NCBI RefSeq assembly: GCF_018691265.1
Contig: NW_024881301.1
Location: 9,003,752-9,067,751, forward strand
Source: Tyto alba
Lineage: Eukaryota; Chordata; Aves; Strigiformes; Tytonidae
Length of the DNA: 64,000 nt
Reading direction: 5' to 3'
Shown here: positions 9,176 to 37,640 of the stretch, piece after piece
Layout of the letters: each line of letters starts with the position of its first letter
Position numbering within the stretch: position 1 is the stretch's first letter
Translations under genes and position numbers: made by a program
Notes under the pieces: generated by a model
The model's database searches: none
Seen by the model: only the letters and a program-made list of their open reading frames with translations
What the model was told of the DNA's origin: nothing

Positions 9176-12100
9176 GGTTGTTGGGTAAGATGGCAGATGC
9201 CTTAGAAACTCCGAAGAGGGATGCAGTGTATCAGTAGATTTCTGAGTGTCGCCTGACATAACAGTGTCTGTCTTGGGACAAAAAACAAATGAGCGTTGTG
9301 CTATTTTGCCAATAAATCAAGAGCATTTGTGCAAGGCAGGCTGGCCTGTCCAAGTGGACGTGCATCCCACTATCTCTCTGAGTGCCATTTGTCATCCCCA
9401 GACTGCAGAGAGGGTCACGCCTTCTTACCTTAATGATCAGTTGAACTGAGGAGGCATATCTATTACTAAATATACACACACTTGCTCTTCAAAACATTTA
9501 GTAGCAGTCTGAAAAGGCTGAGGCCATTCTAATGACAGTGGCACCAGAGACTATGTTTAGCCTATTAGCAATTTACTTATTATAACCTTAAACCTACTGA
9601 AGCTATTGATTGAACTTCAGTTTCATATGGAAAAAAAATTTCCCATTCCAAATGGTAATCCTTTGATAAGGGTGGCAAGAAGCTTAAACACACAGATTTT
9701 GGTGCAGTCACCTTAACAAATAACACAAAATTAAAATGTAAATATGGAAACTGTTTCTATTATACTTGTAGTCATTTAGCACAAAGGAAAGAATATACAT
9801 TTATGCTAGTCATAAAACAATTCAAAAGACAGAGCCATCCCAGAAGTGAAGAGGGTAACACAGAACGAAATCAAAACTTCAGTGAAAGTGATACGGATCT
9901 GACCTTGCTCCATTAAGGCCACTCAATTTTCCAGGCACCTTCCATTAAAAAAAAAAAAAAAAATTAAAAAGAAAAATTAAAAAAGATGGTACGTAAGGCT
10001 GCTAAAGGCTTCTAGACTTTAATTTTGTGAATTCTTGTATGTGTTCATGCTATTACTGCACAGCCATATGATGGAGACATAAAAGCCAGTCAGTTGTGGT
10101 AAAGAGCGAGCACCTAGGCTAGAACTGAGATGAGAGGAAGGTGGGTTGAAGGACGGAAGGGATGTGTCATCTAGTTGCCAGCTTCTGCTCTTAGAAATGT
10201 GACCCAACAGTCTTGCCTTTTCTTGAGAACTCTTCGTAAGGACAGAACCACAGACTTGGCCTCCTTGCAAGGACTGAACAGGGGCTGCAATCTAGCATGG
10301 TCTTTCAGTTTGACAATACACCTTGAGCATCTCCTTGAGTGGTGTATTCCACAGTTTCTGGAGGAGCAGGGAGCCATCCTCACTGTTTTCATGATGAAGC
10401 AGTCAAATGATTAGATGTTCTCCTTATTTGTCTCACTTTGTCATAGGAGTTATGTTGACCTGAAAGTTTTCCTTTTTTTTTGAAAGAGCAGAAATGCTTT
10501 CTTACCCAACAAACGCAGCTCTAGTGCTTCCAAACACTAAAGTCGAGAGAAGGATCATCAGCCATGGAGCCCGTGAAAGACTGCCCCAAATGTGAATATA
10601 TGTGGGGGTACTGAATGAACGGTGAATGCAGCGGCTGGCACCTGCTGAGGTCCAGGAAAAAAGTGAGTTGTTAGCATGTGTGGGATGGATTTTCAAGGCT
10701 AAATGTAAGACACACAGATCTATCCATTTCCTAGTGTGTACTTACCAGTAGCCTCAGCTAGAGACTCAATAACCTAGCAGCAGGGTGCAAAGGAGGGGGG
10801 TGAAGTGCTCCTACTGGGAGCAGGTTTCTGATAAAAAAAGGAATGCTTTCACAGCAGTCAGCTTCAGTGTTGGGACATGACTGATTCATCAGCAGTGCTT
10901 GTATTCAGCTTTCCCTTTTAAATTTCCAGTCTGTTCCTCAGACCCTGCTGAGTTTAACTAGGTAACTGTCCTCTCTCCTTTAAGAACAAATCAAAAGCAA
11001 CACAAAGGCCAACACAAGTTTCTACTTGCTTATAGTAAATGAAATACTAAGAGAAGATGGACAGTGTTCTGTGAAATTACACAGTGCTATGAATACACTG
11101 ACCCCGCAGCAAGAGTGTTTATTATAATTTGACAAAAAAAATGCCTTTACATTTAAAGAAAATGTTGAAGAAAAATAACCAATGTGATACCTACAAGAAG
11201 TGCACGTTTGCATGCAGAACTATCAAGGGAAATAAGCTCAAAGGGTAGGATCAGCAAACAACATGGGTCCCATGGGTAATGCCTGAACTGTTAGCTCCTA
11301 GGCACACTGTACTCACATAGAGAGGAGGGAAACTTAACACAAAATCCTACATCCACTAGGATGGAAATGTTAAGCTACTTGCCAGTGTCTGAAATGCCAT
11401 CGCTCTGGAGCCGAGCTCCAGAGGCAAATATCCCTGTCAATTTGGGATCCCAGGACCAGGATCTCTCTGATTAGGCCTTCTGTATCATTTATTTTTCCTA
11501 AGAGCTGATCAAGGTTTACTCTCACAAATGACAGCAGAATGATATTTGGAACTCCCCACTAACATGAAGGGGCTCTGCTAGGAACCAGCCAGGGTGAGCT
11601 GACCAGAACCACCGCAGAGAACGGAAGCAGCACTTGGCATTAAACCTTGCTCCATTTCCACTGCGCACAGGGGAACCAATGCTCCTCAGTACCCCTGGAT
11701 TTCTACCTCCTTTTCAAAATATGACAGGAAGGAGAGCAGATGATGTCTGCTATGCCATACCCTTCAACATGCTTCCCTTGGCTTAGTGAAGAAGCGTAGT
11801 ACCTCAGCTGCTCACTTCCATCCTTCCGTCCCACTCTCTCCCTTTCCCTCCCCTATGCTAAGGGAGAGGCAGGGAAGCTGTTGGTGCTTCTCCAGCTAAC
11901 ACTCTTCCTGTATCAGTGGGGAAAAGCGCAGAGAAAAAAAAAAAGAACCTGGTCTGTGAGCAAATGCTTAAGGCTGTGGCTGCAGGTGAAGCCTTGCAGT
12001 GGGTTCTGCTCCCTACTCACAGCAACCTCCGAACAGTCTCTCACAGCTGCCAACCCCCTGTATGAGACCCATCCAGGACTCTTGAGCAGAGCCCAGGTTT

Positions 12101-12179
12101 TACAATTGAGGTCGTTATATCAAAAATAGATACAACCATCCCCTTCCCATCTACTGTCTCTTCCCACCCTGTCTCAAAA

Positions 12180-12345
12180 AGGCATCTTCCAGAGACGCGC
12201 ATCATGGGGGGCTCCAACCCTGCACTGACTGCCAGCCTCCCGCGGTGCCGGAAGGTCGGCGGCAGTTTTCCTCCCGCATTAGGATCGGCTGAAATAGGGG
12301 CAAGATGCGCAGCTGTGGAGGAACCTGCGCTTCTAGGCATTTGCA
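12180..12345. other. Small CpG-rich block downstream of YES1
   Basis: This short stretch holds clustered CpGs (CGCGG, GGTCGGCGGC, GATGCGC) about 300 bases beyond the YES1 poly(A) site. Its position would suit the remains of the ENOSF1 promoter or first exon, but no codons matching the ENOSF1 N-terminus (RDVRFPTSLGG) were found. Confidence 0.35.
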
Positions 12346-12659
12346 CAAATAGGCTCCAAGTACCTACTGCACAAGACAACAGCTATTGGATGAATCACAA
12401 TTCTGGCCTTTAGCAGTTATGTACCCAGACCTGCTTATGGTGCCCAAATCAGTTATTCAAATTTAGTCCTAAATTCCTCAGCAAGGTGTGAGAATTTGCG
12501 CCTCCTCTTTGCAATGCACTGCTTAGCTTAAGTGAGTGCTCCTGTGGTTTAAACTCAACGTGACTGCATAGCTCGAAGTGAAGGCTTGTGTGTTGGGGGA
12601 AAGTTAGCACAAATACAAACAGCTACAGCATCTTCACAGAAAACTTAAAAACTGAGAAG

Positions 12660-12665
12660 TTTATT
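12660..12665 (-). terminator. YES1: YES1 poly(A) signal AATAAA
   Basis: AATAAA on the minus strand (CCAATAAACTTC) is followed 30-60 bases later by a GT-rich element (GTTTGTATTTGTG) at about 12,605-12,625, as expected downstream of a cleavage site. Cleavage is predicted near 12,640. Other AATAAA copies at 14,122-14,127 and 13,774-13,779 could give shorter 3' UTRs. Confidence 0.6.
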
Positions 12666-14320
12666 GGATTGAACAGATCAAAATAAATAACAATAGCGGG
12701 GGCTCATTAAGTTTCGTTGTTTATATTCATTTGTACTCATTCCAGCTGTGGATAATGTGCTTTAGAATAAACAGTATTCTAGATGACTATGGGTAATATA
12801 GCATTTTGGCTTGTTTCTACCCATCTGCAAATTCTAGGAGACTTTTTTTTTTTTTTAAAAAAAGTACTCTTCCAAGGTTACTCTTCACTCACAAGCCTAG
12901 TGAAATAACAAGTCAGTGGTTGCAAGTATATGAACACATAAGGTTCTTTTCATAATGCTTTATGCTAAAACAGGGATGTATTTTATCTAAATAGTAGGCT
13001 CGTACACATTTTTACGATTGGAAGTTTACTTAAAAATAATAAGAAAAAGTAAAATACTACAGCTTAAAACAACGCATGACAGAAACAATCTGCAGGCCTA
13101 GCATGCAGAATGGGTATCACAAAGTTCTGATGAACAATGGGGAGAGTACAGATTACCAGAAATTACATGATTGTTGTAATTGGAAATAGTAAAACATTAA
13201 TTACATTACAGCAAATACTAAAAATACAGTAAACTTTGCAGTTTGGAGGTTCTGTAAGAATGGTTTCAGTGCTGTATTAGTTATTATTGAAACTCAAACA
13301 GTACTAGCTCCTTAATCTACAGTGGCACTGTATATACAGGTCAGGATTTGCAGTTTGAGTTGTACTGGTCATTGAGGCAGGCAACATTCAATGAAGTTGA
13401 GATAAAACATCAGCTATCACAAAAATGAATGTATAAAATTCCCTGAAAAATTGCACAGAAATCAACAGTGGCTGCTAATACCAGATAAAGCAAGAGAGGA
13501 AATGTGTTTGCCCTACAGCGTGGCAGTGACTGCCAGCTGAGTCTACATTGGAATTGCTTACAAGAAACCCACATCTGTATGTCTGTCCATCCCAGGGGTT
13601 AGTTTTAAGTCTAGACAGAATCATTCTATCCCCTTCCTGCCCAAGGCTTCTGAACTGCTCTAGAAAATGTCTCCATTTTCACAGCAATAATGCACCATGA
13701 ACTCAGTATCTTGTATGAAAGTACATTAAAATAGTTGACAGAGGATAAAAATACACCCAAAACTCATGTTGGTTTTATTCCGCTCCTTTTCCCCTCAATA
13801 TGAAGGCTACTCTGCTTTTGTCCCCCGCCCACCATTCCCCCCACCCTCAAATAAGCAGATGCAATCAAGGAGAAATTTATTTTGAACCAATTCTGCAAAA
13901 CAGTTCAACAATGCCATACTTTATAAAAATACTTAGTTACATAATTAAACTTATTACTATTTATATAAAAAGTGTGAATGTGAATTTTAAACTCTGTTAG
14001 GGTAAGAACCACATCAAGGTCTTCAGGTGAAACAAATAAATTTTCATAAACATACAAACTCTTTTGGAGAAGTCTTATAATACACAACCATTTACAATGA
14101 ACGTGTTCATTAAGTTAGTGTTTTATTCCTTTACTATACAAGTGTTATTACAATGAACTGTTCCATTCAGTAATTAAAAATCCAAACAATGCCAGTGTAA
14201 TTTTTGGCATTTTTTGTTATAATTGTATTAATACATAAACTGATATGATTGTGTTATTCACTTTAAAATATTTAGAAAAGTTAAAATTCCATTGTATTTT
14301 TTGGGTTTTTTGATTATATT

Positions 14321-14335
14321 TGTGTGTGTGTGTGT
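14321..14335 (+). repeat. (TG)n microsatellite followed by T-rich tract
   Basis: Seven TG units run directly into a T/G-poor tract up to about 14,360, inside the predicted 3' UTR. On the transcript strand it is a CA repeat. Confidence 0.8.
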
Positions 14336-15976
14336 TTTTTTTTGTTTTATTTTTGTTTTTCTTACATAAAGCCCTTTTAAAATTTGATAACCACAGATGT
14401 ATATGTGATGAGCAACAATGAGGGAAAATGAAAAATGATGGCACTGTTCTTACAAAGATCTGTTTGGTAGTTGTATTCAATGTAGTGTAAACCCATGAAA
14501 AATGTTAAGTTTAGTACCAGAACTGCATTACCAGCTTTTCTGAAATTCATTTGTTGGATAGCTTAACAATGATAATATGAATTCCAACCTAAGTAAGAGT
14601 TTAGTGTTTCAAAATTAAAGTACATAAGCCTGATCAGAAATTCAAGAACATCACGCAAATTGTTGAGTACAAGACATGATGTTATTGCTTGATATGTCAG
14701 TAGCCAAAGAATATAAATCTAGATGTAGTGTCAGCTGGGCTGAATGCCAGCAAATTTCAATGTCACTATATTCGGACAAATATTAAATATATTTTATCCC
14801 TTTAGTTTTTAAACTTTCACATTTTATTTTGTTTATTTTTAGTTAAATAATTCTGTAGGAAGGGCAGAAGTGGGAAGAGCAACTGCGTGTAAGTGTGTCA
14901 TAATAGTCAAGAAAAGCAAAAGTGCAATCGAATCCCTGAACCAGTGACAGCTAGCATTTGTGGCACCCACCCTTGTTAGCACATATAAGCCACATACAAC
15001 AGTACCAAACCTGTCTCTGAAAAAGGACTAAAAAGTGGCCATTTACCAGCTTCAGTCTTGCTGTTCTGGTGAGCTTTGTTCAGGTAGTCTTCCCATACAA
15101 AAGCTCGCTGTTGGATTGGAGCTTAAAGGATTAAAGGCTATCCCCCCTGATTGTATTACATAGCTTCAAGTTCAAATGTCATCATACCTTATCAACACCA
15201 TTTTATAAAATATTACCTCATTTTCTAGTTACCTTCATTATTCTTAATCAGCTACGCAGATAGAAAAAAGAAAAATCTCTCAAGCTACTTTCCAGTTATA
15301 TTAATACAAGTATTAACACAGTGCATTATGCTCTCTAATTTCGCTATTGAGGTCTACCATTTAGATCAAGTTTGTCATTCACTGTTCCAATTTCTCTTTT
15401 AACCTGCCTACCTTAATTAAGTCCATGCAAGAGGAAGCTTAAAGATCAAGACTATGTATCAAATATAGTTGTACCATCCTTTTTTGGGGGGGTGGGAGGG
15501 TGGGGTGCACACGCATGTAATTTTGAACACAAGGTGTTTTACAGAACTGGAATAGAATTGCTTGGTCCCACAAAGTTCTTCTGCTTTAAAAATGTCTTAC
15601 CCCAAGATCACTAATTCCAGACAATTCCCTCCTTAGTAGAATGAATATCAAATGCTGGGAAAATAAAGGATTTGAAACATTGTTTTTTCTGCTATTCACA
15701 CCAACACTCATTTTTCTACCCTGTATTTTCAGTAACCTTCCTTTGGACCCTGAAAATAAGTTGGGAAAGAAAAAAAAATAAAAACGTGTCATTGGTAAAT
15801 TAGATTATAACACTTTAAAAGTGGTTTTGTGCAACTGCATTATGAAATTCCAGTTTGCCATTAAGAGCATGCAAAGTAGCGAAGATTTTCTTTCCTTTGA
15901 TTCCTTATAGACGTCAGGAATTCTTTGCAAGTCTTTTACATTTGGCAAATTTGTGCATGTTATATAGACTGTTGGC

Positions 15977-30508
<14,532 letters not shown>

Positions 30509-30516
30509 GGCTGCTT
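30509..30516 (-). other. YES1: YES1 5' UTR part of exon 2
   Basis: Eight bases (AAGCAGCC) lie between the acceptor TTCTCACAG and the start ATG. The rest of the 5' UTR must come from the distant first exon. Confidence 0.85.
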
Positions 30517-31461
30517 CTGTGAGAATGAGAGGAAAAAAATAAGTTCATCTCTCTGTTGACTCTTTTGATAGTTAACACAGAAGATTCCCAAGAAGTTACT
30601 GAAAATGCTGATTTATTAATTGTTAAAAAGGCCAAAACAACACAGAGGAATTGCTCCCAGGTGCAATTTTTAAACTCTGATGAAAAAGTGTTCTGGAATA
30701 AAAGTAATTCCCAGATTAGAGAGGACATAATTATTTTGCCTTACAACAACACATACTAACAGTACATTTGGATTATTCTTCATCCCAGTTCCTTGGTGAA
30801 CTGTAAATGGTAAAAAAAAAAAAGAGGAGACAAATCCCAAATCAATTATATGAAGCAAATCCAAAGCAATTATATGAAGAAAACAAGTGGGGCATTCCTG
30901 CTTTCTTTTTTAAGCACCTCTGCAGTAAGGTCGTGACACGCTGGTGGTATTACAACTGCCTTTGAAGATCTAGATAAGTTATTGTCTATTGCCAGCCCGA
31001 AATACAGCTCTCGAAAAAAAATTTAGAAGAGTAATTAAAGCATCAGTAGTGCTTTAGAAACTGAATTGTGTCCAGTCAAGTTATAATTTATAGCCCAGAC
31101 AGCCCCAGACTGCCACCAGCTCCCACTACAGGCAGACTGTGCCAGAGCTGTGTACTAGAGGGACACCTATTACCTGCTGATGGCAGGTAATCAGAGAGGA
31201 GATGTGTCTTAAGAAGTCACCATCTGCCATTCACCAGGTGGTAACACCTGATAGCAGGCATTTTCTGGTTTACCCCAGCTGGGAAACATATCAGGAAGAA
31301 AACAGGAATCTCTATTAGATGCAGCACTAGTCTAGCATGAAAATTCTTATATTCTTGGCAGGAAAAAAAAAAAAAAAGTTAAAAATCTACTTTAACTTCA
31401 AAAGTAGAAACCTCCACAAAAATCAGAAATCAATTGCTCCACATTCTCTAATGAATCAGTT

Positions 31462-31484
31462 AAAAAAAAAAAAAAAAAAAAAAA
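31462..31484 (+). repeat. A23 run
   Basis: A homopolymer of 23 A followed by an A/C-rich tail, in YES1 intron 1. It may be a retroposed tail, but no element body is recognisable next to it. Confidence 0.85.
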
Positions 31485-34400
31485 CCAAAACAAAACAGCA
31501 GCAGTCTGAAAGCATTAAAAATACTTCTTATGATAACTACAGCAATAGTTTCATGGATTCTGACAAATAGGGAAACACAATGTTTCCCCCTGTGTGTCTA
31601 AGTATTTGTTTGCTTTTCAAGTCTCTCTTACCTTGTTAACTATTAGACACAGAAATATAGAATAAAATAAATCTTACTAAACAAATACCACCTTAATAGT
31701 CACATTGAGAGAACCTAATTCCTTCCCCCTGTATAATAACCATTACAATATTAAAGATACTATAATTTCTTCAAGTGAATCAGAGTTCCAGGAAAAAACG
31801 TCCATAGCCAGCAAAATACCATATGAAATTTACTGCTCATAAAGATTAAAGAATATTCACCCTGTCAACTCAGCCTCTAATGCTGTAAAGTAATAAAATT
31901 ACTGGTGAAGAAACAAGCAGCAACCAAGTCAGATAACTGCATTTCTACAAATCCCATCTGAGAGTTTTCTACGGAATAACAAATCATCACAAAAGCACAC
32001 CTTATGGTTTGTTTTTTTTTTTTCACTTCTGATTCTATTATTGCCAACTTACTAATTGTGCACAAATGTTAATAAAGCAAGACTCAAATACACGGATGAA
32101 GAATGTAATGTGTCTAAATACCTTACAAAAGATGCCTGACAATCTACAGCAGAAAAGCCAGTTACTAATTCATGATACAAGTCAACCAAACACCCAATCA
32201 CCTCCTTTTAATTTCTCTACCACTGAAAAGAGACACTGTAATTTGAGCTACTTTTTTTGCCATGTAGCTGCCTATTGTGAATTCTTGCCTTATTTTGAGG
32301 CTTATTTCTTTGATTTTCTTTAAAAAACTGCAAAGTTCTCTACTAGCACTGATTAAAAGACCAATCACCTTTACAAAAATGTCTTTGCTAATAGCACCGA
32401 TTCCTTGCCTGTGGCTGGAAGTTAAGCATCACACACAATTCAAAAGTCCAGCACACTAAAGTTAATAAAGTAGATTAAAAGGGAAATATATGGACATTTG
32501 CATGATTAAGTGTTTGTCACAAATATTTTTCCTCCCTCACTTCTGGCATTTGGTTGACTTGTAACAGGCTGAGAAGACTTCAAGATGTAAAGGGAAAAAA
32601 AAAAAAGATATAAAATAATTTATCAAGTCTGCTAAAACTGCTGGAATCTACTCACACTATTGCTCATTTGATCAAATGGCCATTGAAAAGGCTACCCTGT
32701 ACTGCAGTTGTAACTGCTATCACCCATACGTGCTCACCCGCTTAAGCTGTGGTCAGCAGCAGAAGTCACCACTGATACACTTGAGTGCTGCAAAGAAAAG
32801 CCCTTATTGAAGACCTGGATTCCTTCCAGAAAAATAGAGTCAGCCTATTCCTTGCTTCTTCCCTCCCCAGCCATTTCACTGTTAAGGTAATCTTCTTTTA
32901 GGGGTCAAAGAGATTAACAACAAAGTTTCAATCAGCACTTCAAAGAGAAAGACATTCAGAAATAAGCAGACAAAATTTTTAAAAGCTCTACTTTTATAAC
33001 TGCATACCCACGAAACAAAATTAAGGAAACAAACTCCTTAGCTTTTAAAAGTCAACAACATAGGTGGAAATTACTATAAACTACTGGGTATGCATTCATG
33101 AGGTGGAATTAGAGAAATGAGGGGAGGGAAGATGACATAAAGCAAGAGTGAGTAGTAGGGAAGGGAAAAATGATTGTCCACCCTATGGGGGGAAAACCCC
33201 AACGACTTATTAGTGTTTAGTCTTGTAATAAATTACTGAATAAAGAAAAAAAAATCCCTAAGTAGCTGGTATACAATGTTGTATTCTGGTACTTCATTTG
33301 TTATCAAAAAAATGTATGTAAGTGAAATAACTTTACAACTGTTTTTATCGTGCTTTGTCTCATCAGCAACAAAATATTAAGGAATGCATTTCTGCCATAA
33401 AATTCATGGCTCTCTTTCTGAAGCACTGAACTCTTTCTAGAAATAGATACAGATGAATAGTTCCTGTTTGCTCTGTAGTTGTGTTCAAAGAAGTCTTGGC
33501 CCAAGGTATGTTATTCACAAGCCACTGATATCCCATTAGTTAAATAATTATTTTAGACTAGACTAGTGTCTGAAGCAAACTACTTGGGTAACTTCAGCAG
33601 CTTGCTCTTTCTTTGAAACAAATACTCTCCCATTGGTTCTGATCAGTGTGCCCACAGGTTTGGGGGGGCGGGGGGGGGTGTGAGTGAGGAGTCAGCTTGC
33701 TTGATGTCTATCAGAAAACCATGTTCAGAAAGGCATGGACTAAAAGCACAGATGTCATCTTCTGCTTTCTAGATGAAAACAATCCTATGTTAGAATGTTT
33801 TCAGGAAGAAACAGAAGCTAAAATGATTACTGGAAGAACAGCTGAAGGTTAGCAGGATGCCCACAAAAATCAATAGAAAAATGAGAGTACTCCAGTCATT
33901 AAATGAGATTTTAGTGACATCTAATTTGACTTGGGCTTTTTAGAGAAGTCATACAAAGGGCAAAAGTTCATTGTTGTTCAATACTCTACAAACACCTCAG
34001 ACAATGACAGAGGACCCTTAATAACCCCCTCTGACAAACAAGAGAGCTCCAAGAAAGTCAATGCTGCCCTCTTATCTTCCCAACTCCATTTTATAGCAGA
34101 GTGCCAGATCACGAGGAAAGCTTTGTTCAACAACAATTGAAAAGTGTGGCTAGTAAAGTCTGTAGGTTTTTTTCCTGCTTTCCTTTCAGAAGAATGATCT
34201 ACCAGCCCAAGAAAAATGAGTTTTTCCTCAAGAGCCATCATATCCTAGGATACTGAAAAACAGTTCCCTCAGGGTCTTTGCAGCCTCGTCCACCCAGCCC
34301 TGAGAGATGGGTGCCACAAGGGAACCACTTGTTCATCCAATGTCTCTTTGTTCTTTCCAGTTGATAGTTACAGAAGTTATCTCCTGATTGGTTCCTTGGG

Positions 34401-37400
34401 ACATAAGGTTCTTGGGAGTGCTTCAGAAAAGGTCTCCTACTGGCATGAAGGAAGATGCTAGAGCTTTCAGTGAAAGAGGTGGTTTTAACGCAGGTGGATA
34501 AACTGACAATCTGTTACAGCTAGCTGCCTCAGAGCAAAGCAGTCTGTAAATGCCTCTAAACACCATATTCATTTTATCCCCATACTCTACCCACTGGCAT
34601 CAAGATTTTGAGAGCTAGATGTTAGCCTCTGAAACCCTCCAAAAGAAAAGCTGGGAGAGCCTCACCTTTGTTTCACTTGCTGTAACGGATTTGGTAACAA
34701 AACCCGTTCGCTAGAAAAATATAAGAAAAATTAAGAGTTTCAACTTGAGGACAACTGGAGGTACTATTCTGATCTTGCACTTTGTTATGATATAGCACAT
34801 CCCTTCATCATGATGTAAGGGCAGGAACGACAGCCATATGTACCCATTCCAATGCACTGCAAAGGTAAAGACTGTTTAGGGATCTGTTCTCTCTTCAATC
34901 CCTAGACTAAACAGGGTACTAAATCCATACAAGAACTAAATGCAAGAGGCAGAGCAAAAGAAAATCACTAAGGGGAAGGGTAGGTTGCAACATTTCTTTT
35001 TTCCATTCCTTTTGATTACTGAAATTGTTCATACACCCAAAAAAAGCATGTAAGTAATTTTTCACTATGAATAAAGAGCCAAGTTAGAAGAACAAGCAAA
35101 TCAAATCTCTTTCCAGAAGGACAAAGCGAGATTGCAAATATCCTCCTGCCTAAAACCAACCAAATAAAACCTTAAAACACAACCTCCCCATGCTACATAA
35201 CATACAAAATAATTTCATTTGAGAGTCACAAATTGCTAATAAAAAGACCAAAAAAGAAATTGAAGATTTCCACTGATGCTCTATCTTTACTTCTCAATGT
35301 CAGCAAAAAAATTAAATTGTTTCTGTCAAGAAAAGAAGCACCTTCACTTCTCAAATATGAAAAAAGTGTCTTACAAAAAGGTCCTCTTAACTTTCAACTA
35401 AAGTAATGATTTAAAGTTATTAAAATTTCATGCAGTGATGAAGACAGGATATTCTGCGGAAAGTTTGCTAATGGATCCATTAGCTGACAGCTGACTATTT
35501 GCTCAAACAAGTGCAGATCTGACTCCGTATGTCACCGGACACACGCAACCTATACTGGTTTTTTGTACACTAAGCAAGCAATGCAAAGCATCTGCCAAAC
35601 AGCTGGTGGTATCAAAAAATCATTTATTAGAAGTGACATACACTGAAAGAAACTAAGAAAACCAGAAAAGAGGCTAACAACCCCTTTGGCCAATACTGTA
35701 GCATCCAACTAAATCAGTCCATCTGCTGATGGACAAAGCAGCAGTCACTGCTTTGGTATGAAAATATGGGTGGGCTTTCTTGTCTACAAAGCAACACACC
35801 ATGTTTGTAAAGGAAAATAAACTAAAGAATTGCCCTGTGTTCTTTACAGAGTATATGCATTTTTTAAAAATTTGGCAGTTTTTATTATGTGATATAATTT
35901 ATCTTTTATGAGGTGTCATAAATTGTAGTTTCCTTTTTACCATGGCATTTCAAAGAACGATGTTCTACGGGATTCAGTTATAGAAGCAGCAATAACATTA
36001 GTGTAATATTTGTGTATTAGAGTCTATACCCTTATGCATTTAAAGTGCACCTGACATGACCTTGTAATTAACGATCTAACAAGGAGCAAAAAATGAAGAT
36101 AAAGGAAGAAGTATTTAAAAAAAGAGACACACTGAAGCAAGGATTTAGGTTTCATTGTTTACTATACATCTTTGTGCACTTCTATCCAGAAAAATAACCG
36201 TAACAGCATGATTAGTGATTAGGTTGCTCATACACTAATAATATATTTAAAAGTAAAGAAACATCCTCTTTATCACTAATGCAACCTGAAAATTTTGATC
36301 CTAATGTTTCTACAGACCAAGTCCTGCTTTTATTATGACTATATAAACATATTAAAGGAAAAATTCTGGGACTGCTATGGCAATGCTTTTGATTTCATAA
36401 AGCAGAACAAACCCCAGATTGTTTGCTAGTAAAACTACAGCTAGCAAACCCAGTGGAACAAACAGAGGACTCTATAAAAAGAAGGAGAAAACAATGAGTA
36501 TAAAATTGCTTTTTTAGTTGAACATTTTGTATTTCAAAGTTAAAAGCTGTTGGAAACATTACATATTTCTATTCTTGTCCATGTTTTTTTACAGGAACCA
36601 GGATTTTAAATGTGCATTAAATTAATGATTGAGACTGATCCTTCTACTGGAGGATCTAGTTACCTGGCTGACAAGATCACAACAACTGTGCTCTGAAGTA
36701 ATATCAGATCTCAAAACATTACCTGGAAAATTAGGATAAGCAGGAATTGCATTAAAAAAGATCCCTGAATTCTTCAATATCCTTCCACGACTTCCTGACT
36801 TTTTTTTTTTTTTTGAATGGAAGACAAGAAATTTGATGGAAGTGTACTTCCTCTGAGGTTTCAATGTCTTCGATGTGGGAGACTTGCTCAGATATGTCAG
36901 ATTTTGGACATCATATCTATGAAGCAGTCTGAGGATTTCCAGGCCTCCAATTTGAATTATCCCAGACAAAGGCTTATTTCCTGAAGAAACACCTACTGTC
37001 CTTGTTGGAACTAACAGGGAGGAGATGGAGCTGCCCCAGCAAGCAGTACAACCCTCACACCAATCCACACCAGGCCCTACCATCCAACTACAAGGTCCCA
37101 TTGGATGCCCGGTTACAAGTTGAAGGAAAAATTAACTACTGCAACAAGTTCTAATAAAAAATATGGAATTAAGGATTATCAGTGAGGCAAAGTCAGGAGA
37201 GATGTGAGCACTCTCAGATTTCCCTCTCAGTCACATCTTCCTTTTATCTGACCTTAACATGTAGGACCTGAATCTGTAGAGGCAGACTTTCATTTTAAAG
37301 ACAGGCAGATAAAGCAGGAGCATATTGGAGATAATGATCACGTTATGGATGACACGCGGCTGGCTCTGCAAAATACACTCATAAAATTGTGTTTGTTTAT

Positions 37401-37570
37401 TTATAATCGCTTTCGCCTACACTATCAGAGGTAGCAGATGTTTCCTTTGACCAGATGTACATGAGCATAGAAAGAAAAGGTAGTTTTTCCAATCAGACTA
37501 ATAACTGGCCAGGAAAAACAGACTAGACGTAGCAGAAAGCAAGCCTACTGTAATTTTAAAGACTTTTCTA

Positions 37571-37640
37571 ATTGAGGATCTAGTTCAGTATCCTGTCTTC
37601 AGTAGTGGCCTTTCCCTCTAACCAGGAGCTCTTCCTTCAC
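37571..37640. mobile_element. Old CR1/L3-type repeat fragment
   Basis: GTTCAGTATCCTGTCTTCAG followed by TAGTGGCC matches the 3'-end words 'cagtatcctgtctccagcagtggcc' of an old amniote CR1-related repeat. Only a short part is recognisable. Confidence 0.45.

Larger units (their letters stand above)
6935..12639. other. Intergenic region between ENOSF1 remnant and YES1
   Basis: No gene can be supported. It contains two MIR relics, A-rich runs (8141-8159, 9946-9985) and two GC/CpG-richer blocks (about 8470-8760 and 12180-12345), which are listed separately. The 5' exons and promoter of ENOSF1 should have been here; no clear trace of the HTDPDYSAAYVVIET region was found. Confidence 0.6.
12640..15976 (-). 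other. YES1: YES1 3' UTR (predicted)
   Basis: About 3.3 kb of AT-rich sequence follows the stop codon without a gene on either strand. It includes a T-rich tract (12,843-12,856), a TG run (14,321-14,335) and a G-rich block (15,485-15,506). The length is inferred from the poly(A) signal at 12,660. A long 3' UTR is usual for YES1. Confidence 0.55.

Noticed and set aside
10506..10580. Exon-like segment on the minus strand with acceptor GGGGCAG and donor GTAAGAAAG, possibly ENOSF1 exon 1 or 2
   Set aside because: A few bases resemble the GGHGADAM region, but there is no continuous protein match and a stop interrupts the best frame.
10745..10800. Minus-strand block resembling the codons for YSAAYVVIE of ENOSF1, ending in a GTAAG donor
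   Set aside because: The match needs several gaps in a short stretch and could be chance; not enough to call an exon.
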